Below are positions 1 through 9,574 of a stretch of 17,230 bases of DNA, piece by piece. This DNA is from an uncultured Bacteroidales bacterium (lineage in GTDB: Bacteria; Bacteroidota; Bacteroidia; Bacteroidales; UBA932), in the NCBI GenBank assembly GCA_946415795.1, contig CAMKTW010000012.1, positions 1-17,230 of the forward strand, written 5' to 3'. The first letter of the stretch is position 1. Every line of letters starts with the position of its first letter. The notes beneath the pieces are model-generated. The model was not told the DNA's origin. It was given only the letters and a program-made list of their open reading frames with translations, and did not search any database. The position numbers were made by a program, and so were the translations under genes.

Positions 1-146
1 ACCAGCGACGAGGTGTAGTTATATTTGGTCCAAACCAGATCCAGGTCCACGAGACCGTAGGGTTCGGGTTCCAGCAGCTGGCTGCAGGAAGGCAGCAGCG
101 TCAGGATTGCGATGACCGGGAGAAACAGAATATATAACTTTTTCAT
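1..146 (-). CDS. SusD/RagB-like surface lipoprotein, N-terminal fragment
   Basis: This is the 5' end of a gene that runs off the left edge; about 48 codons are visible. The start (ATG at 146-144) is followed by a lipoprotein signal peptide: MKK, a hydrophobic run, then the lipobox Leu-Pro-Ser-Cys with Cys21 as the lipidated residue. After the cysteine, the segment around residues 33-47 (VDLDLVWTKYNYTSSL) resembles the start of mature SusD/RagB proteins, where a short 'IW-x-DYNY' motif begins the first helix. The complete SusD at 3412-5262 has a matching segment at residues 39-45. It starts 10 nt after the stop of the SusC gene at 157-3384, as expected for the partner of that transporter. SusD proteins sit on the outer leaflet as a lid over SusC and help bind the substrate. 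The family call rests on a short stretch plus strong gene context. Confidence 0.8.
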   Translation of the reverse strand, partial: MKKLYILFLPVIAILTLLPSCSQLLEPEPYGLVDLDLVWTKYNYTSSL

Positions 147-156
147 GATGTCCGAT

Positions 157-3100
157 TTAGAAAGTTACATTAAGAGCAATGTTGTAAACCCGCATGGGCT
201 GGTACATGCCCAGGTAGATTGTTTCGGGGTCCATATACTTACTGGGGAGCTTGTCCCAGGTGAGCAGGTTCTGGCCCTGGAGGGCGACGCGGATATCCTG
301 GGCGGATATCTTGCGGCAAAGCTTGGCGGGGATGTTGTACGCAATCTCGACATTCTTCAGTTTGAGGAAGGATGCGTCCACAAGGTTGTATTCGTTGGTT
401 ACGTGGCTCACGGTAGCTGACATAGAAAGCGCCGGAGCATTTATGAATTCCCCGTTTGCATAGCGCTCGGCTGTCCATGCGTGTTCGTGGAGGTCGCAGA
501 AGTAGCCGTCGTAGTTGTAGCCTGTGAAAAACTCGTCACCAAGCGGTCTCATATATTTGCTTGCACCGTAGAAGAGGGCGCTTGCCTCGAAGTTTTTCCA
601 ACGGAAGCCCAGGTTTGCGTTATAATACTGACGGGGTGTGGAAGAATAAGCGTATTTGTCAGCATCTTTGTAGTTGAGTACGCCGTCGCCGTTGAGGTCC
701 TTGTAGCGGAAGTCACCGGGGCGTACGGTGCCCAGCTGGGAGTAGTCTATGCCGCAGGATTCAATCTCCTCCACGCTGTTGAACAATGATTTGGGATTGA
801 GACTGCCGTCGGCCATATAGAGGCTTTCGCCTTCAGGTATGTCGATGCGGTAGCCGCCGTGGGTGCCGATAGCGTAACCCTCAGTGGAGTAAGGCCACTG
901 CTCGTCGGGGTGGTTGGGACATGTGGGCCAGTAGTAGGATTCGTCCCTCTCCATCTCGCCGATATAGATGACCTGGTTCTCGTTATACCAGGTTGACGCA
1001 CCTGCCCAGAGGGTGAAATCTTTGCTCAGCTGCTTCTTGAACTGGAGGCTGACTTCATATCCCTTGTTCTCGAACTTGCCGGTGTTGGTGGCCGGGTAAT
1101 TACCCAGCGATATACCCTGGAATACCGGGACATATTTGGTTGATTCCATATAGCCGTTATCCATCTTCTCCTTGAACACAGACCCGGTGAAGCTCAGGCA
1201 GTTGAAGAGTGTCAGGTCGATGCCCGCATCTATGCCTTTGATATACTCCGGCTGGAGACGGTCATTGCCCAGGCGGCTCTGGTCCCATGTGGATGTAGTG
1301 GTATTGGAGTTATAGACGAAGCGGTATGTAGTGAATGTGCTGCGGGCAGACCGGCCGTAACTTCCGCGAAGTTTCAGGTACGAGAGTATATTGTTGTCTT
1401 TCAGGAAGTCCTCTTTAGTCGCTATCCACGCCAGGCCGATGCCGGGGGTAAAGTGGAAGCGATTGTTTTTAGGGAACACGTCGCTGCCTGAATAACCCAG
1501 GTTGCCGCTTACAACATACTTGTCTTTATAAGAATAGACGGCGTTGAGGCCGAAAATCTCACTTCTGTATGGGATGTTGTTCATGCCGCCGATGTCGCGG
1601 GTGACCAGTTCCCGGTGGTTGCCCATAAATACCGCATTTATGCTGTGGTCTCCGAACTGACGGTTGTAAAACGCCTTGCCAAAGTATTCGTAACTGTAGC
1701 AGAACGTGTAATACTTGGAATAACCGTTTGAGTCGTACTCACCACCGTACTGGCGGAAAGAGGTCAGGCCGGGATCGTTTGCCTGATACATCGTGTAGCT
1801 GATGGTGTAGTCGATATCCTTGTCTCCACCGCCCTTGAAGGAGAAGCCCACCTGACCGCCCAGGCCGGGAGTAACCATACCGAAGTCAAAATTGACTTTG
1901 GCGTCCATATGGACGAAGGTGGCGTATTTCATAGTACGGCCGGAGTGGGTCAGCTCACCATAGGGGTTGGTGTCATACTTGGTTCCCCAGATACCACCCA
2001 TTGTGCTGCGGTCGCTGAACAAAGGCATATATGAGATATCCCTCCCTTCGGCAAATGCACCTTCGGGGGCATACAGGCTGGTGATAGTAGGAGCAGCAAT
2101 CATAATATGCTTGAGCATATCGGAATAGCGGACCCTCATACGGTCGTTGGGGGCACTTCCCAGACCATTCTCTATCTTGAAGTCACCGCGGAGGGTGAAG
2201 GTTGCCGAGATAAAGTAGTTCAACTTGGAGTCCAGGTTGGAGGCCACGTGGAAATAATCGGCGCTGCCGGGTTTCATAGAGTAGCGGATGTCCTTGTACT
2301 CCGGCTGGTTGTAAAGGGAGCCGGTGTGGAGCCACTGGAAGTTACACATATACTGCACATATTCACTGCCGCCGCCTATCGAGAGATAGAGCTTGTCCAA
2401 GGTGGTGAACTGCTTTACGAACTCGTTGTAGTAGTCGTGGCTGGGCCATATCCCGGTGCGATAGTTCTCCAGTGCCTGGTCGGAATACTCGGGGGAGAGT
2501 CCGTCGTTTATGCAGGCCTGGTTGCGCAGGGTGGCAAAAGTGTATGCGTCGGGCATATGGTAGCGTTCTGTGTCCATCTGGCGCATAGAGTGGTCGTAAG
2601 CCACCATAATGCGGGGTTCGCCCTGCTGGCCGCGCTTGGTCGTGATGCTGATGACGCCGTCACCGCCGATTATGCCGTAAAGCGCCAGAGAAGCAGCATC
2701 GCGGATAACCGAAATCGACTCGATTTCACGCGGGTTGAAATAGGTGAAGATATGTCCGTCGTAGCCCTCGAAGCGGATGCCGTCCACCATATAGGTGATG
2801 TCCCGGCCGCTGTTGTATGAGTGCGTACCGCGGATGTTGAAGTTGTAGTATGCATTGTTGTAGTCGCTGCCGGACTCCGGAAAGATGGAAGGGTTGGCGT
2901 CGAGCTCAATGCTGCCCAGGCCAAGGATGCGGCCCATATATGACTCCTGCAGACGCAAGGTGGGGGTTTTCTGTAACTCCCGGCCGCTCACGGTGGAGAC
3001 GCTGCCCGTAATCAGGTTTTTGCGCAGCTTGTGGTGTACCAGGTCAACAACCTCGTCCTCGTCCTGGCCGCTGGCTTTCATCACGATAGTGCTGTTGCCG

Positions 3101-3384
3101 TCGAGAATGTCGGCGATGGTGACGTCCTGATTGTGGAAGCCCGGATAACTTACTGTGAGGTATGTACTGGCATCCCTGATCTGGAAATCATAGGAGCCGT
3201 CGGGGTTGGTGATATACTGGTTTGCCTTGTTGGCGCTCACCAGCAGGGCATTGTACAGAGGGTTGCCAAACTCGTCTGTTACGAAGCCCTTGATGCTGAT
3301 AATCATCGATTCCTGCGCGGAGAGATTTGCAAATCCCGCAACAAGAAGCATCAGAATCAGTGTTAATCTATATCTTGTTCGCAT
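157..3384 (-). CDS. SusC/RagA-type TonB-dependent outer-membrane transporter (second copy, divergent)
   Basis: This 1075-residue protein has the layout of a SusC-family importer, which carries oligosaccharides or peptides across the outer membrane using TonB energy. Residues 1-23 form a signal peptide ending LSAQ. Residues 29-105 are a carboxypeptidase-regulatory-like beta domain. The plug domain covers about 125-250 and includes 'NIRGTHS', 'YMVDGIRFEG', 'IESISVIRDAASLALYG' and 'GVISITTKRG'. The rest is beta-barrel, with 'DLNGDGVLNYKDA' near the C-terminus and a terminal aromatic strand ending VTF. The TonB-box region (about 108-118, EDEVVDLVHH) departs from the usual 'EVVVxGYG' form. The usual 'YGxRGANGV' is 'YGIIGGDGV' here. 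The gene starts 27 nt after a SusD stop and is followed 10 nt later by another SusD start, so it is probably the third gene of a four-gene operon. The family is certain; the substrate cannot be read. Confidence 0.95.
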   Translation of the reverse strand: MRTRYRLTLILMLLVAGFANLSAQESMIISIKGFVTDEFGNPLYNALLVSANKANQYITNPDGSYDFQIRDASTYLTVSYPGFHNQDVTIADILDGNSTIVMKASGQDEDEVVDLVHHKLRKNLITGSVSTVSGRELQKTPTLRLQESYMGRILGLGSIELDANPSIFPESGSDYNNAYYNFNIRGTHSYNSGRDITYMVDGIRFEGYDGHIFTYFNPREIESISVIRDAASLALYGIIGGDGVISITTKRGQQGEPRIMVAYDHSMRQMDTERYHMPDAYTFATLRNQACINDGLSPEYSDQALENYRTGIWPSHDYYNEFVKQFTTLDKLYLSIGGGSEYVQYMCNFQWLHTGSLYNQPEYKDIRYSMKPGSADYFHVASNLDSKLNYFISATFTLRGDFKIENGLGSAPNDRMRVRYSDMLKHIMIAAPTITSLYAPEGAFAEGRDISYMPLFSDRSTMGGIWGTKYDTNPYGELTHSGRTMKYATFVHMDAKVNFDFGMVTPGLGGQVGFSFKGGGDKDIDYTISYTMYQANDPGLTSFRQYGGEYDSNGYSKYYTFCYSYEYFGKAFYNRQFGDHSINAVFMGNHRELVTRDIGGMNNIPYRSEIFGLNAVYSYKDKYVVSGNLGYSGSDVFPKNNRFHFTPGIGLAWIATKEDFLKDNNILSYLKLRGSYGRSARSTFTTYRFVYNSNTTTSTWDQSRLGNDRLQPEYIKGIDAGIDLTLFNCLSFTGSVFKEKMDNGYMESTKYVPVFQGISLGNYPATNTGKFENKGYEVSLQFKKQLSKDFTLWAGASTWYNENQVIYIGEMERDESYYWPTCPNHPDEQWPYSTEGYAIGTHGGYRIDIPEGESLYMADGSLNPKSLFNSVEEIESCGIDYSQLGTVRPGDFRYKDLNGDGVLNYKDADKYAYSSTPRQYYNANLGFRWKNFEASALFYGASKYMRPLGDEFFTGYNYDGYFCDLHEHAWTAERYANGEFINAPALSMSATVSHVTNEYNLVDASFLKLKNVEIAYNIPAKLCRKISAQDIRVALQGQNLLTWDKLPSKYMDPETIYLGMYQPMRVYNIALNVTF

Positions 3385-3411
3385 AGCTTGATATTTTACA
3401 GTGTATAAGCC

Positions 3412-5262
3412 TTATTCCCATCCATAGTTCTGGAAATCAACTCCAGTGATAACCTTGAGGTTGGAAACCTCTCCCTTGGGCAGGGGGGTCAGTTTGCACC
3501 TTGCCTCATAGCCGTGACGTTCTTCTTCGCGGATAAGTACACGGGTGTAGGTAGCGGCAGACCAGTCACCTGCATAGGATACGTCAACGCCGGTGAGGTA
3601 TTTGATGCCGGGGATATCCTCTTCAGGACGGCAGCGGCGTCGCAAATCGTAGTAGCGGGTCTCTTCAAAGGCGAGCTCTACGCGGCGCTCGTTGTACAGG
3701 CGCAGCCGCAACTGCTCTTTGGAGAGGGATGCGGGAAGATGAGGCATACCGACGCGGTCGCGGATTTCGTTAACCGCCTCGCGGGCCTCTTCAAGATGGC
3801 CGGCCTCCAGGGCGCACTCAGCAAAGTTGAGGATCAACTCCGACATTTTGTACTGGCGCATTCCGGGACCTGTCACCTTGGCATTGAAGTTAATGTTCGG
3901 CGGGACGGTCTTGCAGTAATAATAGCCCGTGCGCGTCTGGGAGATGTCGGTCGGGAGGGTACTGCGATAATTGCGGCCATCCGGACTGATGTCAACCGTA
4001 TATGCCTTGTCCCATACATACGGGGAGCCGTGATGCATGATGCACGCCTCGAAGCGGGGATCACGGTTTTCGTAGGGGTGCTGTTCGTCATACATCGTAT
4101 TATCGGGGTTGAAGTTGGGCTGCAGATGATATATGTCGGCATAAGGGTTTGCCAGGTCAAGGACAGGCACACCGTCGGTGGTCTCGTAGCAATCCACCAT
4201 CTCCTGTGTGGGGCATGTGCCGCACTGCCCTATGTCGGTGTGGCGGGAGCCGATCCAGTTGCTGGCCCAGCTGCCAGAAGAGCCTCCGTATGCGAAAATT
4301 GTCTCGGTGTCGGAAGGGGACGACCCTGCCCAGGTGAGAGAATTGTCGCAATAGTACTGGCGGAACGCGTTTGCAGCGCCGGTACCGTAAACAGAGGTAT
4401 TGGTGCACTTGGTATGCAGTGCATAGCCGTGTTCACGGAGCAGTTCCAGAGTCTTCTTATTCATTTGATAAGCCTCTTCCCAATGGTCTTTGCCCTCGTT
4501 GAACAGCGGACTCGCATACCAGAGCAGGACGGCGGCCTTAATGCTCCATGCGAGTGACTTGGTCATACGGCTGGCTTCACTGGCAAGGGTGGGGCGCCAG
4601 GGGAGGTCGTCAATTGCCAGGCCCCGGTCGCAGTCTGCAATGATCCAGCGTACATAGTCTTCAGTCGGGACCCTGCGCAGATTGGTGTATGTGTCTGTGA
4701 GGCTTGTGATGAAGGGAAGATACTCGGGATGCCCGTCTTCCTGCGATACACCGTCTTCATTATAAAGATACAGCGGGCCGTATTCCTTGAACAGCTCGAA
4801 CATATAGTATGCCCTGAGCACATAGGCGTCAGCCTTCATGCGGCGACGACCCTCCTCGGTCAGAACCGGGGTCGTGGGGAGGTCTATGTAGTGAAGGAAC
4901 TGGTTGATATTGCGGATGCGATAGATTGCACCTGTGTAGAGGTTGCGTCCGCCGGGCCAGCCGTTGGTAGTGCTGAAGTTGCCGTCGTAAACACGGTGGG
5001 AAGTGGTAGAGGCGGCATCAAGAGAAGACCACCCTTCGTCGGTCAGGCACCAGAGCGGTTCGCCGCCGGAACACCACCAGCCGACGCCGGGAAGGCCGGT
5101 AAAGCAGTTGTTAAGCCACCCTTCCACATAGTTGTAGTCGGCCCAGATGTCGTCGTACTGGAGGTCGCCGGTATCCTGCTTCTCAAGCCAATCGGATACC
5201 TTATTGCAGGAGCACAGCGACACAGCCAATGTCACAAATGCAAGTAAATATCTTTTTTTCAT
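3412..5262 (-). CDS. SusD/RagB family outer-membrane lipoprotein
   Basis: This complete 616-residue substrate-binding lipoprotein pairs with a SusC transporter. The signal peptide ends in the lipobox Leu-Cys-Ser-Cys, with Cys19 as the lipid site. Family hallmarks are visible in order. 'IWADYNYVEGWL' lies near residues 39-50. The TPR-like helix at about 143-165 contains 'ADAYVLRAYYMFELFKEYG'. The C-terminal signature at about 497-541 combines 'VNEIRDRVGMP' with 'NERRVELAFEETRYYDLRRR'. The closing segment 'LTPLP..EVSNLKVITGVDFQNYGW' is also typical. Residues 60-80 are rich in Trp, Gly and Cys (GWWCSGGEPLW) and could contribute to a ligand surface, which is inference only. The gene begins 12 nt after the stop of the SusC at 5275-8445, its evident partner, and is followed after 27 nt by a second SusC. 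Six or more cysteines in the mature protein is somewhat high for this family. Confidence 0.96.
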   Translation of the reverse strand: MKKRYLLAFVTLAVSLCSCNKVSDWLEKQDTGDLQYDDIWADYNYVEGWLNNCFTGLPGVGWWCSGGEPLWCLTDEGWSSLDAASTTSHRVYDGNFSTTNGWPGGRNLYTGAIYRIRNINQFLHYIDLPTTPVLTEEGRRRMKADAYVLRAYYMFELFKEYGPLYLYNEDGVSQEDGHPEYLPFITSLTDTYTNLRRVPTEDYVRWIIADCDRGLAIDDLPWRPTLASEASRMTKSLAWSIKAAVLLWYASPLFNEGKDHWEEAYQMNKKTLELLREHGYALHTKCTNTSVYGTGAANAFRQYYCDNSLTWAGSSPSDTETIFAYGGSSGSWASNWIGSRHTDIGQCGTCPTQEMVDCYETTDGVPVLDLANPYADIYHLQPNFNPDNTMYDEQHPYENRDPRFEACIMHHGSPYVWDKAYTVDISPDGRNYRSTLPTDISQTRTGYYYCKTVPPNINFNAKVTGPGMRQYKMSELILNFAECALEAGHLEEAREAVNEIRDRVGMPHLPASLSKEQLRLRLYNERRVELAFEETRYYDLRRRCRPEEDIPGIKYLTGVDVSYAGDWSAATYTRVLIREEERHGYEARCKLTPLPKGEVSNLKVITGVDFQNYGWE

Positions 5263-5274
5263 AGCCTTGTCCGA

Positions 5275-8200
5275 TTAGAATTTGATATTGAGAGCCAACT
5301 GATAAGTGCGGTTCAGAGGGTAGGATACCGAGGTGCCGCTGGTTTCGGCATCTACCGCCTTAACTCTCTGGTTGTCTATGATAAAGATGTTGTTACCATA
5401 GGCGATGATGTTGCCGCTGGCAACGCCCAGGGTGCGGAACAATTTGTTCGGCGGGATCTGATATGAAACCTGGAGGTTTTTCAGACGGCAGTAAGAACGG
5501 TTGTTGATGAAGAAATCGTTCGGGCGGAGCGAGACGTTGGTATAAGTGGAGAGGGCGGGATACTCGATCTTTTCACCGTTAGCCCAGCGCTCTTTGGTCC
5601 ACGCATTCAGGTGGTAGTCGGTGTAGGTACCGGCATTGTTGAGCTCGGAAACACCAAGGCCCATACGATAGGCAGATACCAGGGCCATACCGTTGAACTG
5701 TGCCGATACGCCCCAGCGCTTGTACTGGAAGCCGACGTTGAAACCGAAGCTGATCTCAGGCACTGAGCTGTGCTTGATGGGCACCAGGTCGCGGTCGTCA
5801 ATGTGGTTGTCACCATTGGCATCCTGATAGAGGAAGTCACCCAGACGGGGGGTACCGATATCGTACATCTCCTTGGCTTTCTCAAGCTGTTCAGGGGTAT
5901 TGATGTAACCGTTGTTGTATCCGTATTCGTCGTTGTAGTCGATGGCAAGACCCCACTGCTGGCCAGGCATAAAGCCCTCTGTGCGCTTGCGGTATGCGTA
6001 GCTCTCATCAAGCAGGACCTCGTCGCAATAGACAATCTTGGAGCGGGAGTGGGAGATCTGGCCGCCGGCGTTCATACGGAACTTCTTGCTGAACTCCTTG
6101 GCCCAGTTGAGCTCGAGCTCTATACCTTTGTTCCTGGTGACGCCGATGTTCTGGTAAGGAATGCTGCTTGCGGCAAGGCCGCTGGCAGCAGGCATTGAAG
6201 CCGGCATAAATACGCGGTTGTCGCAGCTTTCAAAGAATACGTCGACCTTACCGCTGAAGTTCTTCAGGAAGCGGAAGTCAATGGCGTAGTTCTGCTTGAG
6301 GACGGTCTCCCAGCTGATATCGGGATTGCCGAGGTAAGAGATGCTGACGCCTCTGCCGGAATAAAGGGTACCGGAACCACCGGCTTCGTACCGGCTGATG
6401 GTGGAGTAATAGAGGAAACGCTCTCCGGGCAGATGGTCGTTACCTACCTTACCGATGGAGGCGCGGAACTTGAGTTCATCGATGAAGCGGACATTGTTCT
6501 TGAAGAATTCCTCGTTGCTTACAACCCATCCCGCAGAGAATGCAGGGAAGAAACCGAACCGGTTCTTGGGAGAGAATTGCTCACTGCCGTTGTATCCGGC
6601 ATCGAATTCTGCCAGGTACCTGGTCTTGTAGTCCCAGGTTACACGGCCGGAGATACCTGCATATTTATAAGGGAGGGAAGTACGTACCGGGTTGAGCTTG
6701 TGCATCACGTTGCTCATCTTGTTCTCTGCCTGGGCAAAGACCATTGCGCTCACGGTGTGGTCGCCGAACTGCTGATAATAGTTGGCGCGCAGGTGTATCT
6801 GAAGCATCTGGTTGCCGTAGGTGGCACGCTCGCCGATAGCAAAGGTCTCGTTAGAGTTGCGGACGGTGGCGATGTAGTATGATTTCTCTCCGGGGGTCTT
6901 TGCCTGGTAATATGAATAGGCGTCGTAACCCTGGAGGGCGCCCGAGAGGTTACCGCCGGCAAAGTCGTTGTATGCCACATTGGCCGACACGGACAAGCCT
7001 TTGATTAACTTGCTCAGGTCATATTCGACGGTTGCCTGCGAGAGCAAGCTGAAGGTAGTCCTGTAATAGTAGCCGGAACGGTTCACGATAGCCCAGGCAG
7101 AAGTGCTGTTGGAATTCTGCCGCGCTACCACTACGCCGGCAGGTACCTCGTTGCCTTCGGAGTCAAAGTAACCGGCGACGGTAAGGGGACCGGGGTTGGT
7201 GGGCGGAGTGGCGAGGGCGGTGTCAAACACGCCTGTACCGCCGGCCGGCTCGTTAGTGCGCTGGTAGTAAATGGAGAGAGTCAGGGATATCTTCAGCTGT
7301 TCGTTGAGGTTGAAGTCGAAGTTATTGCGGATAGTATAGCGCAGCATGTCGAACTGTGCGTTGTATCCGAGCACCTTGCGGGGAAGGATTTTGGTATTAC
7401 CTTGCTGATAGATGATACCGGCGCTGGTAAAGTAGCGGGTCTTCTTGGAACCGCCCGAGATGTTGAGTTCGACGCGCTCGGTGGGAGCGAATTTGGCAAT
7501 CGACTCTTTGTACATATCGCGGTTGGGGAAGAAGGGGTCGCCGCTCTGCTCGCGGAATTTGGCAATCTGATAGTCGGTAAAGTCGGGGCCGAAACCGTCG
7601 TTTGCGCGGGCCTGGTTACGCAGGGCGGCGTGCTCCCAGGAGTTGACCCTGGTCCAGGGGAAGTGGAGTGAAGCGACGCTGGAGGTAACCTGTGCGCTGA
7701 GGATGGTCTTGCCGGCCTCACCGCGACGGGTGGTAATCAGGATGACACCGTTAGCGCCGCGGGTACCGAAAATCGCAGTGGATGCGGCATCCTTCAGGAT
7801 TGTTACGCTGGCCACCTCGTTCACGTTGAGCATACCCAGCTTGTCTGCCTGGCCGTCACTCGGCACGCCGTCGATGAGCAGCAGCGGGGTGTTGTCGGAA
7901 GAGGTACCCTGACCGCGGAGGTAAACCGTCACATCGTCACGTCCGGGCTGGCCGCTCTCCTGAATGGTCGTAAGACCTGCAACGCGGCCCGCGAGGGCAT
8001 TGGCAAAGTTGGGGACCTGGGTTTCGATGAGCTCTTCGTGGCCCACCTGTTCGATGGCTCCCGTCACGGTAATCTTTTTCTGGTGACCGTAAGCGACAAC
8101 CACCGCCTCGTCAATTTTCTCTTTGTCCTCTTCCAGATAAACCTGGATCTTGGACTTGTTGCCCACAGCCACCTTTTTTGTGATGTAACCCACGAAAGAT

Positions 8201-8445
8201 ACCTCGATGGTGGCGTTAGCGGGTACTCTGGCAAGCGTAATCACACCGTCGGCATCGGTAGAGCCGCCGATCTGCTGGCCGACCACGACGACATTGGCGC
8301 CCGGTACGGGACCCTGGTTGTCGGTGACGGTAACGGTGATTGTACGGCCCTGCAGATTGTTGCTGGCGTGGGCGGGGTTAACGCCACCCGTCGTCATCAA
8401 AAGTACGAATAGCAGCAGGCTCGCACAAAAAGATGATAATTTCAT
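5275..8445 (-). CDS. SusC/RagA-type TonB-dependent outer-membrane transporter (first copy, canonical)
   Basis: This 1056-residue SusC-family importer is the lead gene of the operon. I place the start at the ATG at 8445, where MKLSSFCASLLLFVLLM begins a clean signal peptide cut near 'AHA'. The in-frame ATG at 8499 would add 18 charged residues ahead of the signal and lies about at the predicted transcription start. Residues 32-105 are a carboxypeptidase-regulatory-like domain. A textbook TonB box follows at about 110-120 (KIDEAVVVAYG). The plug spans about 125-242 with 'VYLRGQG', 'PLLLIDGVP', 'VTILKDAASTAIFGTRGANGVILITTRRG'. The remainder is barrel, with 'DANGDNHIDDRDLVPI' and a terminal strand ending IKF. 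A Bacteroidota promoter lies at 8504-8534. The partner SusD starts 12 nt downstream. The substrate is unknown. Confidence 0.97.
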   Translation of the reverse strand: MKLSSFCASLLLFVLLMTTGGVNPAHASNNLQGRTITVTVTDNQGPVPGANVVVVGQQIGGSTDADGVITLARVPANATIEVSFVGYITKKVAVGNKSKIQVYLEEDKEKIDEAVVVAYGHQKKITVTGAIEQVGHEELIETQVPNFANALAGRVAGLTTIQESGQPGRDDVTVYLRGQGTSSDNTPLLLIDGVPSDGQADKLGMLNVNEVASVTILKDAASTAIFGTRGANGVILITTRRGEAGKTILSAQVTSSVASLHFPWTRVNSWEHAALRNQARANDGFGPDFTDYQIAKFREQSGDPFFPNRDMYKESIAKFAPTERVELNISGGSKKTRYFTSAGIIYQQGNTKILPRKVLGYNAQFDMLRYTIRNNFDFNLNEQLKISLTLSIYYQRTNEPAGGTGVFDTALATPPTNPGPLTVAGYFDSEGNEVPAGVVVARQNSNSTSAWAIVNRSGYYYRTTFSLLSQATVEYDLSKLIKGLSVSANVAYNDFAGGNLSGALQGYDAYSYYQAKTPGEKSYYIATVRNSNETFAIGERATYGNQMLQIHLRANYYQQFGDHTVSAMVFAQAENKMSNVMHKLNPVRTSLPYKYAGISGRVTWDYKTRYLAEFDAGYNGSEQFSPKNRFGFFPAFSAGWVVSNEEFFKNNVRFIDELKFRASIGKVGNDHLPGERFLYYSTISRYEAGGSGTLYSGRGVSISYLGNPDISWETVLKQNYAIDFRFLKNFSGKVDVFFESCDNRVFMPASMPAASGLAASSIPYQNIGVTRNKGIELELNWAKEFSKKFRMNAGGQISHSRSKIVYCDEVLLDESYAYRKRTEGFMPGQQWGLAIDYNDEYGYNNGYINTPEQLEKAKEMYDIGTPRLGDFLYQDANGDNHIDDRDLVPIKHSSVPEISFGFNVGFQYKRWGVSAQFNGMALVSAYRMGLGVSELNNAGTYTDYHLNAWTKERWANGEKIEYPALSTYTNVSLRPNDFFINNRSYCRLKNLQVSYQIPPNKLFRTLGVASGNIIAYGNNIFIIDNQRVKAVDAETSGTSVSYPLNRTYQLALNIKF

Positions 8446-8479
8446 ATTGTAAAATCTTAAGATTGTCCAATTCCCGCGA

Positions 8480-8494
8480 CGCGCAAAACGCGCG
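8480..8494 (-). promoter_or_regulatory. GC-rich 5'-leader hairpin of the susC operon
   Basis: On the minus strand the leader reads CGCGC-GTTTT-GCGCG, a perfect 5-bp stem with a 5-nt loop. Given the promoter at 8504-8511, it would sit within the first 20 or so bases of the mRNA. A 5'-terminal stem may protect the transcript or affect translation of susC. That role is inference; the hairpin itself is seen directly. Confidence 0.4.
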
Positions 8495-8503
8495 AGCATC
8501 GTA

Positions 8504-8534
8504 CAAAGTTAAGATTAATTTACAATAATTAAAG
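8504..8534 (-). promoter_or_regulatory. Bacteroidota-type promoter of the susCD operon
   Basis: The minus strand carries TAACTTTG at 8511-8504, a full match to the Bacteroidota -7 consensus TAnnTTTG. A CTTT at 8534-8531, 19 nt upstream, could serve as a weak -33 element. The predicted start is near 8498, giving a leader of about 50 nt before the ATG at 8445. This means susC need not depend on read-through from asd, whose stop lies at 8546-8548. Confidence 0.65.
8515..8532. promoter_or_regulatory. AT-rich inverted repeat overlapping the susC promoter
   Basis: TTAATT-TACAAT-AATTAA is a perfect 6-bp dyad lying between the -7 element and the -33 region of the susC promoter. Its position would suit an operator for a regulator of the operon. 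It is short and AT-only, so chance is a real alternative. No regulator gene is present in the window. Confidence 0.25.
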
Positions 8535-8545
8535 AAAAATCCAGA

Positions 8546-9559
<1,014 letters not shown>

Positions 9560-9574
9560 ATATGTAGTCTTTAT

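Noticed and set aside
3514..4557. 347-codon plus-strand open frame
   Set aside because: It is antisense to a complete SusD gene with clear family motifs. Its translation shows no recognisable domain and no plausible promoter, so it is a shadow frame.
8446..8499. Longer N-terminus of the first SusC (ATG at 8499)
   Set aside because: The added 18 residues are charged and precede the signal peptide, and the ATG lies at the predicted transcription start.
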